The notes: generated by a model not told the origin, from the letters alone. Positions 51,145 through 61,455 are shown, numbered from the stretch's first letter. The stretch: DNA of 64,000 nt from Acinetobacter sp. NIPH 2100 (GCF_000369805.1 NZ_KB850224.1:3824460-3888459); one strand, 5' to 3'. Numbers and translations are program-made.

Positions 51145-53553
51145 ATGAATACGCCTATTTTAAAAAATTTTCCTTTAAGTCTGGGTATTAGCCTGATTCT
51201 ACTTGCCCTTTATAGCAATGCGCATGCAGCTGAAAACCATCCGAAAGAACCTGAACAAGTGAAAACCCTGGCCACAATTGTGGTGACAGGAACACGGACC
51301 AACAATCGTTCCCAAACAGAATCCTTACAGCCGATTGACGTAATTAGTGCCAAAGAACTCACTGAACGTACTGGCTCCAATGAACTCGGCACAGCATTAT
51401 CAAGGATTATTCCTTCGATTAACTTTCCCCGTCCTACAGTCGTCGATGGCACTGAATTGGTACGACCAGCACAGCTAAAAGGACTTGCACCTGATCAGGT
51501 GCTGGTTTTGGTCAACGGAAAACGTCGCCACACAGGTGCCTTTATTAATCTGGGCGGTACCATTGGTCGGGGTTCTGCGCCTACTGACTTAAATACAATT
51601 CCCATTTCAGCAATTAGCCGTGTCGAAGTACTGCGTGAAGGTGCATCGGCACGTTATGGCTCCGATGCAATTGCAGGTGTGATTAATATTATTTTGAAAT
51701 CCAATCCCAAGCAGAATGAGGCAGGCATCAAATACGGGATTTATGACAAAGGTGATGGTGAACAAAAACAGTCTTTTGTTTCAGGTGGCACCAAACTGAA
51801 TAATTACGGTTATGCAATCTTTAGTGGTGAATGGCAAGATAGCCAAGCCACCAATCGTGCAGGGCCTGACTTGCGTGATCCAACCTCAACGACCTATGGG
51901 CAAAAAACTTTCCGTTTTGGCGACCCAGATTCCGATGAAGTCAAAGCAGCCTTTAACTTAGGTTATGACCTCAGTGATCATGCTGAACTATATTCTTTTG
52001 CAACCTATAGCCATCGCAATGCAGAAACTGCTGGATTCTACCGTTTAAGCAATGCCTCTAATAATGTGCCAGCCCTGTTTCCCAATGGCTATCTACCGAT
52101 CATACAAGGACAACTCGATGATTTTGGTATGGTTGCCGGTTTAAAAGGTGATTGGTCAGAGTGGCATTACGACGCCTCGGTGAACTATGGCTTGAATCGT
52201 TATGATATCGATACCAAGACCATCAACGTCGATCTCTATAAAGATACAGCCGCAACCCCTTTCGGCTTTCAAAATGGCACACTGAAGAATGCTCAAACTG
52301 TGGTGAATTTCGATGTTTCTCGAGAGTTCAATCTTGCAGCACTAGCCAGCCCACTGAATGTTGCGTTTGGGACACAATATCTAAATCAGAAATATCAAAT
52401 TCAAGCAGGTGATCCCGCGTCCTATTATAAAAGTGGTTCTTCAGGGCTCGCAGGTTATCGATCAGCCGATGCAGGTGAATGGTCAAGAGATAGTTATGCC
52501 GCCTATCTTGATTTAGAAGCCAATTTAACCGAAAAACTCTCAGCATCTACCGCGTATCGTCATGAATATTACAATGATTTTGGCCGTACCAATAATGCAT
52601 CACTATCGTTGCGTTATGCGATTCATCCCGCAATTGCGGTACGTGGTAGTGCCTCTACAGGTTTCCGCGCGCCGAGTCTTGCCCAGCAATACTTTGCCCA
52701 AACCTCTTCACAACTGATCAATGGTCAATTTGCTGAAGCAGGCACCTTCCCAACGACGTCTCAAGTTGCTCAACTATTGGGTGCCGAAGAGCTTAGACCA
52801 GAGAAATCCAAAAACTACAGTGTTGGTTTTGTTTTTACCCCAACCGATCAACTGTATGTGACTTTGGATGCTTATCAAATCGACATTGATAATCGAATTA
52901 GTCTGTCTTCCAATATCAGTGCCAGCAGTGCTGCCGTTCGGCAATACCTGAATTCAAAAGGCATTACTGACACCAACTTCAGCACCATTCGTTATTTCAA
53001 CAATGCCAGCGATACCCGCACGCGTGGCGTTGACTTAGTTGCCACCTATAAATGGAATGTATTGCCTTATGGGGAACTGAATACCTCACTGGCCTATAAC
53101 TACAATAAAAATAAAGTGACCCATGTGGATGGAAACCCAGCTATCTTAGATGCGTTGGGTATTAACCTCACTCGGCTTGATCGTCGCGAGCAATACGGTT
53201 TATTGGCCGGTAGTACACCTGAACATAAATTGAGCTTGGCCAATGATTATAAGCTCGGAAATTTTAGCGTGAATACCAATGTCACGCGCTATGGCAGCTT
53301 TAAAACATTTAGCAATGCAGGCGAAGCCAAAGACCAGAAATTCTCGGCAAAATGGTTACTGGATCTAGCACTTTCTTACCAATATCAGAACTGGAACTTT
53401 ACCGTCGGTGGCGACAATATTACCGATGTTTATCCTGATAAAGATGTCTATGATATTAACCAGCCGACTGGCGGTAGTTTGCCTTATAGCCAGTTCTCGC
53501 CTTTTGGGTTTAATGGCGCGTTCTATTACGGCAAAATCAATTATCGTTGGTAA
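51145..53553 (+). CDS. TonB-dependent outer-membrane receptor
   Basis: 802 residues from the chosen ATG, with a signal peptide (NTPILKNFPLSLGISLILLALYSNAHA). The plug domain begins after a likely TonB box (TLATIVVTGTRTNNR) and contains VDGTELVRPAQLKGLAPDQVLVLVNGKRRHTGAFINLGGTIGRG and VLREGASARYGSDAIAGVINIIL. A 22-strand barrel follows, ending with FNGAFYYGKINYRW (terminal Trp/aromatic as for BamA substrates). The ligand is unknown; no siderophore genes are nearby and no Fur box is obvious. It is monocistronic, with a strong terminator. Confidence 0.92.
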   Translation: MNTPILKNFPLSLGISLILLALYSNAHAAENHPKEPEQVKTLATIVVTGTRTNNRSQTESLQPIDVISAKELTERTGSNELGTALSRIIPSINFPRPTVVDGTELVRPAQLKGLAPDQVLVLVNGKRRHTGAFINLGGTIGRGSAPTDLNTIPISAISRVEVLREGASARYGSDAIAGVINIILKSNPKQNEAGIKYGIYDKGDGEQKQSFVSGGTKLNNYGYAIFSGEWQDSQATNRAGPDLRDPTSTTYGQKTFRFGDPDSDEVKAAFNLGYDLSDHAELYSFATYSHRNAETAGFYRLSNASNNVPALFPNGYLPIIQGQLDDFGMVAGLKGDWSEWHYDASVNYGLNRYDIDTKTINVDLYKDTAATPFGFQNGTLKNAQTVVNFDVSREFNLAALASPLNVAFGTQYLNQKYQIQAGDPASYYKSGSSGLAGYRSADAGEWSRDSYAAYLDLEANLTEKLSASTAYRHEYYNDFGRTNNASLSLRYAIHPAIAVRGSASTGFRAPSLAQQYFAQTSSQLINGQFAEAGTFPTTSQVAQLLGAEELRPEKSKNYSVGFVFTPTDQLYVTLDAYQIDIDNRISLSSNISASSAAVRQYLNSKGITDTNFSTIRYFNNASDTRTRGVDLVATYKWNVLPYGELNTSLAYNYNKNKVTHVDGNPAILDALGINLTRLDRREQYGLLAGSTPEHKLSLANDYKLGNFSVNTNVTRYGSFKTFSNAGEAKDQKFSAKWLLDLALSYQYQNWNFTVGGDNITDVYPDKDVYDINQPTGGSLPYSQFSPFGFNGAFYYGKINYRW

Positions 53554-53558
53554 TAATT

Positions 53559-53589
53559 AAAAAAACCGAGCGATCTAGCTCGGTTTTTT
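53559..53589. terminator. Bidirectional terminator after the TonB receptor
   Basis: CCGAGC/GCTCGG stem with GATCTA loop, A run on the left and T6 on the right; it lies between convergent genes. Confidence 0.87.
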
Positions 53590-53595
53590 ATGTCT

Positions 53596-55335
53596 TTAAT
53601 TGTTCGAATCTTGATAAATCAGTTTGCCTTCCTTATAGGTTGCCAGTACCTTAATATTTTTAATTTGTCGACTTGGTATCGTCAGTGGATTCTGATCCAA
53701 AATCACCAAGTCAGCAAGCTTACCCTGCGTTAAAGTGCCCTTGGTCTGATCCTCAAAATATTGATAAGCGGCCCAATCTGTCATCGACTTTAATGCCTGA
53801 TAAGGACTTACTCGCTCCTCTGCGCCTAAGACATAATTGCTACGCGTTACTCGATTTACCGTCGCATCCAGCATCATCATACTGCTTGGTGGTACAACGG
53901 GCGCATCATGATGCTCAGTAAAGATCAGATTCTTTTTTAAAGCCGTCGCTGTTGGTGAAATATGTGCAGCTCTGCTTTCACCTAAGGTTTGCTGGCGATG
54001 CCAGTCCCCCCAATAAAAAGTATGTAAGGAGAAAAATGACGGAATAATATCAAGTGCTTTGAGCTGATCCAACTGATCATTACGAATAGTTTGCGAGTGT
54101 ATCAACACACTGCGTCGATCTGCTTGGCCTTGTTTTGCTGTGGCATCTTTCACAGCCCCAATAAATTGATCAATCGCCGCATCACCATTGGCATGCGCAA
54201 GTACCTGCCAGCCTTGCTTAAACGCTACATTAATATAGTCCTTGACCTGCTGATCATTGCTCATCGCAGGATAGCCCTTGTAGGTCTTATCTTTGCCTTC
54301 AGGTGGAACTAAATAAGGCTGAGTGAGCCAAGCCGTCTTACCTTGAGGTGAACCATCCAAACTAATTTTGACGCCACCAATACGGAAATGATGATCATAC
54401 TGGCGACTACTGCCCTGTTTCAGCATATAGTCTTGGCTGGTGGTGATATCGGGATAAGAAACAACATCGATTGGCAATCGACTCTGCTTGGCTAAAGCAT
54501 GCCACATTTCAGTGGTGCCTTGATCAGCACGTCCTTCTTGTACCGTGGTAAACCCATTTTTCACATAGGCATCAATACCTTTTTCTGCAATCTGAAACAT
54601 CACCGCAGGTGGTACATCTTTAAAGATTGAGCCAATCGCTGTAAATAAAGCGGACTCTTCCAACACACCATTGGGCACATTAGAATTGGCTTCACGGCGA
54701 ATCACGCCACCCTCTGGATTTGGCGTATTTTGATTGATATTGAGCAGCTCAAGTGCTTTATGATTGACCGAAGCCAAATGCCCAGATTGATGCAAAATCA
54801 TCACGGGCTGGTCTTTAGATACACGATCAAGATCCGTTGCCGTCGGATGACGTTGCTGTTTTAATTGTGCATCATCATAGCCATTGCCCAAGATCCAACC
54901 GCCCATGGTTTTAATCACAGTTGGATTTTGCGTTTTCCATGTGCTTAATACTTTCACAAGCGAATCTATGTCAGACACTTGACCATCAGGCATCGGGTAA
55001 AGATTAGCCACCATTTGATGAAAACCAACCATATTCACATGGCTATGTGCATCAATAAAGCTCGGCAATAAAGTTTTATTTTTTAAATCAATAGATTGAA
55101 CATTTTTATCCGCCAAGCGTTCAGCCTGCTGCTTAGAGCCGACAAAACGAATTTTGCCATCTTTCACTAAAAGTGCTTCTGCGTATTCAGGTGCATTGCC
55201 CGACATGGTTAAAATCGAGCCGCCATAAAACAGCTGTTCAGTGGGTGCGATTGGCATTGATGTCGTCGCGCAGCCTGCGATCGCCACTGATATAGAAGTG
55301 AATAACGTCAATCGATTCAGATAAGTGCGGTTCAT
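53596..55335 (-). CDS. Amidohydrolase (YtcJ-like), predicted lipoprotein
   Basis: 579 residues. The leader MNRTYLNRLTLFTSISVAIAGC ends in a lipobox-like AIAGC, so the enzyme is probably anchored in the envelope. The catalytic domain is of Amidohydro_3 type: LLPSFIDAHSHVNM with the HxH metal motif, LGNGYDD, GGVIRREAN, GGVKISLDGSPQGKTAWL, HANGDAAIDQ, and ADLVILDQNPLTIP at the C-terminus. YtcJ relatives hydrolyse N-acyl or cyclic amide substrates; which one applies is unknown. It is convergent with the TonB receptor. Confidence 0.87.
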   Translation of the reverse strand: MNRTYLNRLTLFTSISVAIAGCATTSMPIAPTEQLFYGGSILTMSGNAPEYAEALLVKDGKIRFVGSKQQAERLADKNVQSIDLKNKTLLPSFIDAHSHVNMVGFHQMVANLYPMPDGQVSDIDSLVKVLSTWKTQNPTVIKTMGGWILGNGYDDAQLKQQRHPTATDLDRVSKDQPVMILHQSGHLASVNHKALELLNINQNTPNPEGGVIRREANSNVPNGVLEESALFTAIGSIFKDVPPAVMFQIAEKGIDAYVKNGFTTVQEGRADQGTTEMWHALAKQSRLPIDVVSYPDITTSQDYMLKQGSSRQYDHHFRIGGVKISLDGSPQGKTAWLTQPYLVPPEGKDKTYKGYPAMSNDQQVKDYINVAFKQGWQVLAHANGDAAIDQFIGAVKDATAKQGQADRRSVLIHSQTIRNDQLDQLKALDIIPSFFSLHTFYWGDWHRQQTLGESRAAHISPTATALKKNLIFTEHHDAPVVPPSSMMMLDATVNRVTRSNYVLGAEERVSPYQALKSMTDWAAYQYFEDQTKGTLTQGKLADLVILDQNPLTIPSRQIKNIKVLATYKEGKLIYQDSNN

Positions 55336-55481
55336 ATATTGAAATCCATATTTTTATTATGTCTTTTTTGATTAAAACGGATTCCGCAGGTGATAGAAAG
55401 CATTTATGAATTATTTTTGTAATGATTGGTCAATTTTTTCCTATGCTGTAACCTCTGACATGCACAGATCTGGCAGATCAG

Positions 55482-56600
55482 TTAAAACATTTTTGCCAGT
55501 TTATTCGATGCTTTAATCGCAATATCATCAACATAACGACTATAAGGTTGTGCCAATGCAACACTCAGCAGCACAGTCAATATACTCGCCAACAGAGCTG
55601 CATTGAGATAAGACAGCTGTAATTGCACGTGGAATAGATTAAACAATGGAATACCCAAAGCATAAATCACAGCAAGATGGATCAGATAAATCGAGAATGA
55701 AATCTTGCCGAGAAACACTAGAAAACGCTGATCAAAGAATTGCGCTAACCACTTGCCTTTCAGCACAGCATACACAATGCAAAAACCGCCAAGGAAATTG
55801 AGGTAATCATAAGTTTGTTCACCCAAAAACTGGGTAAAAACCTGATAACTGGCGCTGCTGTTATGTGCACCACAAAAATATAGCCCGATTAGAAACAACA
55901 GGATTGAAATCGTCGTACTTAATTCTACCGCATAAAGAAATAGCCCCATCCCCAGAATAAAACTGAGCAGGCCCAACAAGACCGTTTGCGAGATCGTATA
56001 AGCCGTGATCACGCTGAACAGCAAAAAGATGCCACAAAGAATCGGCAATTTGCCATAAAAATAACAGGCCAGATAAATCACCAACGACCCAAGCAACTCA
56101 ATTTGCATGGTCCACAGCACCCAGTTATAGCTGGAGTCTCCAAATAAGAATGCACCAATACTGCCTTCATACAATGCGGTACGCAGTTGTGGATGTGGGT
56201 TGGCCAATGCAGTCCCCCATTCTGAAACATGGGAGACATCAACGGGTACAAAACAAACCAGATAGGCAATCACACAGGAGATAAAAGCAGGAATAGCCAA
56301 ACGCGGATAGCGCTTAATCAAGGAGGTTTTCAGTTGGGCCGCCGTATTTTGCTTTTTAAAACTGGATAAGGTCAGTACAAATCCACTTAAAACAAAGAAT
56401 ACAAAAACAGCACCTGTACCTGAATAGAAAAAAGCCAAAGGTGAATGATGTAACTGTGCAAAGAAATCATATTGCGGCACCGCACTGACATCAAAATTAT
56501 GCAGTTGCGGAAAGAAAGTCAGTGATAGATGTGACAACACAACGGCGAGACATGCCAAACCTCGGATACTTTCCGCAGCATTAATTTTGTTTGTGGTCAT
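55482..56600 (-). CDS. Acyltransferase 3 family (OafA-like) membrane protein
   Basis: 372 residues with ten or so membrane helices. It has the family motif ESIRGLACLAVVLSHLSLTFFP, with the conserved His in the first helix, FFVLSGFVLTLSS after helix 2, RYPRLAIPAF and FLGKISFSIYLIHLAV near the end. These enzymes transfer acetyl or other acyl groups to surface sugars, peptidoglycan or small molecules. No polysaccharide genes are adjacent, so the acceptor cannot be guessed. There is no C-terminal SGNH domain. Confidence 0.88.
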   Translation of the reverse strand: MTTNKINAAESIRGLACLAVVLSHLSLTFFPQLHNFDVSAVPQYDFFAQLHHSPLAFFYSGTGAVFVFFVLSGFVLTLSSFKKQNTAAQLKTSLIKRYPRLAIPAFISCVIAYLVCFVPVDVSHVSEWGTALANPHPQLRTALYEGSIGAFLFGDSSYNWVLWTMQIELLGSLVIYLACYFYGKLPILCGIFLLFSVITAYTISQTVLLGLLSFILGMGLFLYAVELSTTISILLFLIGLYFCGAHNSSASYQVFTQFLGEQTYDYLNFLGGFCIVYAVLKGKWLAQFFDQRFLVFLGKISFSIYLIHLAVIYALGIPLFNLFHVQLQLSYLNAALLASILTVLLSVALAQPYSRYVDDIAIKASNKLAKMF

Positions 56601-56733
56601 GGTGGAGCTTGATCATCCTTGATAGGCGGGATGATGCGACCTTTTATCTACAGTGTCTAGTGGTCACTTACAAAAATACAGTGACTACTGAGGTGTATCT
56701 CCACTTCACACTCAGCTCAAACCCGACTTCGAT

Positions 56734-57618
56734 TTAGTGCTTTGCTCGTGTCGACATCCAGCACAGAATTGAGCCCAAACACACCATAAATGCGCCATAC
56801 CAAAAGGAAATTGTCAGTGGCGTGCTAAGTAAAATGGCTGAGAAAAAAGCAGATAAAACTGGAATAAAATAAGATGCGCCTGCCAATAGAGTCACATTGC
56901 CATGCAGAATTCCAACATTCCATGCTGCATAACCAAAGCCCATCGCTGCTGCCGCACAAAACAATGAAATTGAAGATGGCCAATCGAAATGAAACGCTGC
57001 CCCACCCATCAAGAAATACTTGATCCAAAGTACCACCGACACCAGAATAAAGAACAAAGTGATGCCATTCACGCCCTTGGCGATTCTAGCAGTGAGCGTG
57101 CAATAAGCCGCCCATAACAAGGTTCCAATAAATGCCAGCCCATAACTGAGTGGATTGTGCTGTATGTTTTGCATCATTCCAGCGAGGTCAAAGCCCTGCT
57201 CACCACCAAGTACCCAGCAGATCCCCAATAACGACAATACAAAACCAGGAATAATGAGAAAATTGGCCTTTTGCTGATTAAACACAATTGCGGCCACCAT
57301 GGTAAAAGTTGGCCATAAATAATTGACCATGCCCACTTCAATCGCCTGTCGATTATTACTGCTATAGCCAATCGACAGAGACAGGCAAACCTCATAGGCA
57401 ACAAATAAAATGCTGCCCCAAATTAAATAAGCTTTGGGAAAACTTTTGAGACTGGTCCAACCGACCGAGAAAAACAGGAAAATTGAGGCCAGTGTATAAA
57501 TCAGTGCTGCACCGCCCACTGCGCCAAAATGACTGCTGACCTCCTTGATCAAAGCAACAATCAAACTCCATAACAAGATCGCAATCAATCCAACCAGTGT
57601 CGCTTTTTTTGTGTTCAT
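56734..57618 (-). CDS. yddG: Aromatic amino acid exporter YddG (DMT superfamily)
   Basis: 294 residues with ten membrane helices in two EamA halves. The match to E. coli YddG is strong along the length: KATLVGLIAILLWSLIVALI at the start, IEVGMVNYLWPTFT, GICWVLGGEQG, PLSYGLAFIGTLLWAAYCTLTARIAKGVNGIT, and YAAWNVGILHGNVTLLAGASYFIPVLSAF. YddG exports aromatic amino acids and possibly paraquat-like compounds. The ATG at 57616-57618 starts the conserved region; an upstream start would add 11 residues. It is monocistronic, 60-100 bp from its neighbours. Confidence 0.9.
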   Translation of the reverse strand: MNTKKATLVGLIAILLWSLIVALIKEVSSHFGAVGGAALIYTLASIFLFFSVGWTSLKSFPKAYLIWGSILFVAYEVCLSLSIGYSSNNRQAIEVGMVNYLWPTFTMVAAIVFNQQKANFLIIPGFVLSLLGICWVLGGEQGFDLAGMMQNIQHNPLSYGLAFIGTLLWAAYCTLTARIAKGVNGITLFFILVSVVLWIKYFLMGGAAFHFDWPSSISLFCAAAAMGFGYAAWNVGILHGNVTLLAGASYFIPVLSAFFSAILLSTPLTISFWYGAFMVCLGSILCWMSTRAKH

Positions 57619-57721
57619 TTTTATACAAATAGAAAGTTTAGACCAAAGCAAAATCCCCTCGTTTTAAAACAGAACTTCGCTTTGGAAAATTTAAAATGAG
57701 GGAATATCCGAGATTATTCGC

Positions 57722-58999
57722 TTACTGCTGTTGTTGTTCCTGCTGCCAACGACGCTGTTGTAAACGTTCACCTTCAACTTCACGTTTATTTAAGGCTCGC
57801 TCATACAACTTGGTACCGCGTAGTTCAGGCGGCAAATAGTCCTGCAACACAAAATGCTCTGGATAATTATGCGGATACAGATAATCCACCCCATAACCTT
57901 GCTGTTTCATTAACTTGGTCGGTGCATTGCGCAGATGTAATGGCACAGGAAGATTTGCAGTTTTTTCTGCCAGCTCCAACGCTCGGTTAATGGCTAAATA
58001 GGTACTGTTACTTTTTGGACTGGTCGCCAAGTAAACTGCACATTGCCCCAAAATAATTCGTGCTTCGGGCATCCCTACCGCTTGTACTGAACGGAAGCAT
58101 TCTCCTGCCAGTAACAGGGCATTTGGATTTGAATTACCAATGTCTTCCGATGCAGCAATCAGCATACGACGCGCAATAAAGACTGGATCTTCACCACCTT
58201 TCAGCATCCGAGCCATCCAGTACAGTGTCGCATCTGGATCACTGCCACGAATAGATTTGATAAATGCCGAAACCAGATCATAATGTTGCTCACCCGATTT
58301 GTCATAGCGGGCAATATTTTGCTGCGCCACTTTGACCACAATCGCATTGGTCACGATATTTTCAATATCCGGCTCAAAGGTACTGGCAATCAGATCAATC
58401 AGATTGAGCGCCTTACGTGCGTCACCCGCAGCGAATTGAATCAGGGCATCGTATTCTTCAATCTGAATAAAACGCTCTTTCAAGAACTTATCGCTCTGAA
58501 TGGCTTTATTCAGTAAGGTTTGAATGGCATCTGCATCCAGACTATTCAGGGTATAGACCTGACAGCGGGACAGCAACGCACTATTGACCTCGAAAGATGG
58601 GTTTTCAGTGGTTGCACCAATCAAGGTGATTTTGCCTTTCTCAACCGCATTGAGTAAGGCATCTTGCTGAGATTTATTGAAGCGATGAATCTCGTCAATA
58701 AAGACCACAGGTGTCAACAAGTCACCACTTTCCGCAATCACTTCACGAAGCTCTTTTACGCCCGTATTCAACGCAGATAAGCTGATAAAAGGACGATCTA
58801 CAGCTTGAGCCAATAACAATGCAATCGTGGTCTTCCCGACGCCTGGCGGGCCCCAGAAGATGATTGAAGGCAAGTGCCCTTGATCAATCATCTGACGTAA
58901 AGGGGCGTTTTCACCTAGCAAATGATCTTGTCCAATAATTTCGGATAAGTCACGAGGGCGTAAGCGTTCAGGTAAAGGAATATGCGTATCTGACATCAT
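57722..58999 (-). CDS. rarA: Replication-associated recombination protein RarA (MgsA)
   Basis: A clamp-loader-like AAA+ ATPase that acts at stalled replication forks; 425 residues. LPERLRPRDLSEIIGQDHLL opens the AAA domain, followed by Walker A GPPGVGKTTIALLLA, Walker B VFIDEIHRFNKSQQDALL, sensor I IGATTENPSFEVNSALLSRCQVY and the C-terminal tetramerisation part (ARRMLIAASEDIGNSNPNALLLA, YLPPELRGTKLYER). It ends in a Gln-rich tail. GTG (59002), ATG (58999) and ATG (58996) are adjacent start options. The gene is well separated from its neighbours. Confidence 0.95.
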   Translation of the reverse strand: MMSDTHIPLPERLRPRDLSEIIGQDHLLGENAPLRQMIDQGHLPSIIFWGPPGVGKTTIALLLAQAVDRPFISLSALNTGVKELREVIAESGDLLTPVVFIDEIHRFNKSQQDALLNAVEKGKITLIGATTENPSFEVNSALLSRCQVYTLNSLDADAIQTLLNKAIQSDKFLKERFIQIEEYDALIQFAAGDARKALNLIDLIASTFEPDIENIVTNAIVVKVAQQNIARYDKSGEQHYDLVSAFIKSIRGSDPDATLYWMARMLKGGEDPVFIARRMLIAASEDIGNSNPNALLLAGECFRSVQAVGMPEARIILGQCAVYLATSPKSNSTYLAINRALELAEKTANLPVPLHLRNAPTKLMKQQGYGVDYLYPHNYPEHFVLQDYLPPELRGTKLYERALNKREVEGERLQQRRWQQEQQQQ

Positions 59000-59078
59000 C
59001 ACTGGCTTTATGATCTTTTACCCTAGTCTATTGTGTCTGACACAAATCTACAATTTGAATCTGTAGACATGCGACATT

Positions 59079-60266
59079 CTATTGCGCGCTGTTCACTTGA
59101 ATCAATTGCTGCATCACGCCATAACTGGCTTTAATCCGTTCTTGATTCGGAAAATTGGTATTGGCTAACATGACAATCCCGATTTTTTGTTGTGGAATAA
59201 AGGCTGCATACGCACCAAAGCCATTGCTTGATCCTGTTTTATTAAAGAACGTTGCTGCTGAAGCAATTTTTGGTTGTTTAACCGCGAGCGCAGTATGGCT
59301 TTCTAAGGCCATTTTACTGGAGTTACCTTCTAACAAGGTCTCTAATTTCACAGGATATGCATATTGTTCCCATCCCAAGCCTTGTGTCATCGCACCGACT
59401 TTAAAATACCCCACATGGGTGTTCTCTATTGCTTTGCGAAGCGGCTGTTTTAACTGCTGCGGGTTGATCTGTGCATCCAGAAATTTCAGCATATCCGCAC
59501 TGCTACTTTTCACACCATAGGCTTCGGCATCCAACATGCCTGGCGATACACGCATGGCTTGATCCGCTTTATAGCCCCAAGCATAGTGCTGCATCTGTTG
59601 CTCAGGTACCTGAATAAAACTGTGTGTTAGTCCCAATTGGGGGAAAAGGGTTTGCTCCAATAATTCAGCATAGGGTTTCTTCATCGCCAATGCCGTGACA
59701 TAGCCCATCAAGCCGATACTTGGATTGGAATACTGTCTTGCCGCACCAACTTTGGTCTTTGGTTGCCATGTTTGAAAATACTTGACCATATCCTGTGGCT
59801 GGGTCACCTGATCAGGAAACTGCAAAGGAAAACCACCTGCGCTATAGGTGCCGAGATTCAGTAAGGTGGCACGATTCACCGCAGTGTTCTTGAGTTCAGG
59901 GAAATATTTGGCAGGATGATCAGCAAATGAAAGCTGGCCTTGTGCTTGTGCATAACCCGCTAAAGTTGCATTAAAGGTCTTACTCACCGAGCCAAGTTCA
60001 AATAAGGTATGGTTGCTAATGGGTTGCTGGCTTTGTTTCGACGCTACCCCATAATTCACGAAATAATGCTTGCCATTCAATGTGACTGCAACCGCCATAC
60101 CAGGGATTTTATACTGTGCTAACAAGGGCTTGAACTGCTGATCTACAATTTTTTGAACTTGTTGCTCCGTCAAAGTTCCTGCCCAAAGTGCTGAACTGCT
60201 AGACACTAATCCTGTCAGTAAACATAGTTTTTTTAAAGTCATAGAAAAGGTATTCGGCTGATTCAT
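59079..60266 (-). CDS. Class C beta-lactamase, ADC-like (Acinetobacter AmpC)
   Basis: A 395-residue serine beta-lactamase. All class C motifs are present: S93-V-S-K (ELGSVSKTF), Y-S-N (RQYSNPSIG) and KTGS (NKTGSSNGFG). Long stretches match ADC cephalosporinases of Acinetobacter (FKPLLAQYKIPGMAVAV, LKNT..NLLNLGTYSAG..LQFPD, GLGWEQYAYP). A signal peptide ends near ALWA. The ATG at residue 9 (MTLKKL) may be the true start and gives a more typical leader. No insertion sequence lies upstream to boost expression, so it is probably weakly expressed. It hydrolyses cephalosporins; the allele cannot be named by eye. Confidence 0.92.
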   Translation of the reverse strand: MNQPNTFSMTLKKLCLLTGLVSSSSALWAGTLTEQQVQKIVDQQFKPLLAQYKIPGMAVAVTLNGKHYFVNYGVASKQSQQPISNHTLFELGSVSKTFNATLAGYAQAQGQLSFADHPAKYFPELKNTAVNRATLLNLGTYSAGGFPLQFPDQVTQPQDMVKYFQTWQPKTKVGAARQYSNPSIGLMGYVTALAMKKPYAELLEQTLFPQLGLTHSFIQVPEQQMQHYAWGYKADQAMRVSPGMLDAEAYGVKSSSADMLKFLDAQINPQQLKQPLRKAIENTHVGYFKVGAMTQGLGWEQYAYPVKLETLLEGNSSKMALESHTALAVKQPKIASAATFFNKTGSSNGFGAYAAFIPQQKIGIVMLANTNFPNQERIKASYGVMQQLIQVNSAQ

Positions 60267-60291
60267 GGATTATTTCACTGTTAGTTAAAAT

Positions 60292-61455
60292 TTAATTGGC
60301 ACTGAGTTTCAGTAACTTGGCATGCGGACCATCTTCGATGACCCAAATCGAACCATCCGTGGCTTGCTGTAGCCCACGAATTCGCTGTTTCATATCGAGC
60401 CGTTGTACTTCTCGCACAGGTTCAGATTTCAAGTCCACCACCACAACGGCTTTCGAAGATAAACCACCGATGAGAGCCTTATGTTGCCATAAAGGAAACT
60501 GCTGACCTGAATAAATGATCATGCTGGACGGTGAAATCACAGGCGTCCAATCAATTGCAGGAGCTTTAAATTCTGGACGGGTATGATGATCTGGAATGGG
60601 CAAACCCGAATAATGATCTCCATTTGAAACCACGGGATAGCCATAATTTTCACCTTTCACAATACGATTCAACTCATCACCGCCTTGAGGGCCCATTTCA
60701 ACCACCCACAACTGGTCTTGCGCATCAAATGCCATACCCAGTGGATTACGATGGCCTAAAGACCAGATTTCAGCAGTGACGCCACCCTGTTGATAAAATG
60801 GATTCCCCTCCGCAGCAGTTCCATCCTCATTCAAGCGCAAGACTTTGCCTAAATTACTTTTTAAATCCTGAGCAGGGTCAAATTTCTGCCGCTCGCCCGA
60901 GCTGACCCACAGTTTGCCATCTGGTCCAAATTGCATACGATGCCCATAATGTCCCTGTCCTGAGACCTTAGGCACTTGCTGCCAAATGGTTTTTAAATCG
61001 GTGAGTTTGGGTTGTGCAGGATTGGATAAATCCAGCGTGGCGCGTGCAATCTCCGCACCATATCCAGCTTGCCCTTTGCTGGCATAGCTCAAATACAGCT
61101 CGTGATTATGCTGAAAATCGGGGTGTAAAATAATATCGCCTAAACCGCCTTGCCCACCATAACTCACTGTTGGAACACCAGCTATATTGATACTGGATTT
61201 GCTTTTAGGATCGAATAATTTTAATTTTCCTTTGCGTTCCGTAATCAATAACCGTTGATCAGGCAACTTGGTGATCGCCCAAGGTTCATCGAATTCGGCC
61301 ACAGACTCAGTTCGATACGTTTGCGCAATGCTCTGACTCGAAGCATGTTGGGCTGTATTCTGCTCTGGCGTTTTGGAATTGCTTTCGTTGGCACCACAAG
61401 CGACCAGAAATAAAATGCCACTGTATAACACAGGTGTCATCAACAGTTTATTCAC
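60292..61455 (-). CDS. PQQ-dependent aldose sugar dehydrogenase-type lipoprotein
   Basis: 387 residues from a GTG preceded by GGGAG at good spacing; the lipobox is LVACG. A six-bladed beta-propeller of the soluble-glucose-dehydrogenase/YliI type: FDEPWAITKLPDQRLLITERKGKL, GGQGGLGDIILHPDF, GQGHYGHRMQFGPDGKLWVSSGER, SLGHRNPLGMAFD, VVEMGPQGGDELNRIVKGENYGYP, and SPSSMIIYSG. These blades carry the PQQ- and calcium-contacting residues. It oxidises aldose sugars in the periplasm. An upstream ATG would add 14 basic residues ahead of the leader and is less likely. Confidence 0.88.
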   Translation of the reverse strand: MNKLLMTPVLYSGILFLVACGANESNSKTPEQNTAQHASSQSIAQTYRTESVAEFDEPWAITKLPDQRLLITERKGKLKLFDPKSKSSINIAGVPTVSYGGQGGLGDIILHPDFQHNHELYLSYASKGQAGYGAEIARATLDLSNPAQPKLTDLKTIWQQVPKVSGQGHYGHRMQFGPDGKLWVSSGERQKFDPAQDLKSNLGKVLRLNEDGTAAEGNPFYQQGGVTAEIWSLGHRNPLGMAFDAQDQLWVVEMGPQGGDELNRIVKGENYGYPVVSNGDHYSGLPIPDHHTRPEFKAPAIDWTPVISPSSMIIYSGQQFPLWQHKALIGGLSSKAVVVVDLKSEPVREVQRLDMKQRIRGLQQATDGSIWVIEDGPHAKLLKLSAN

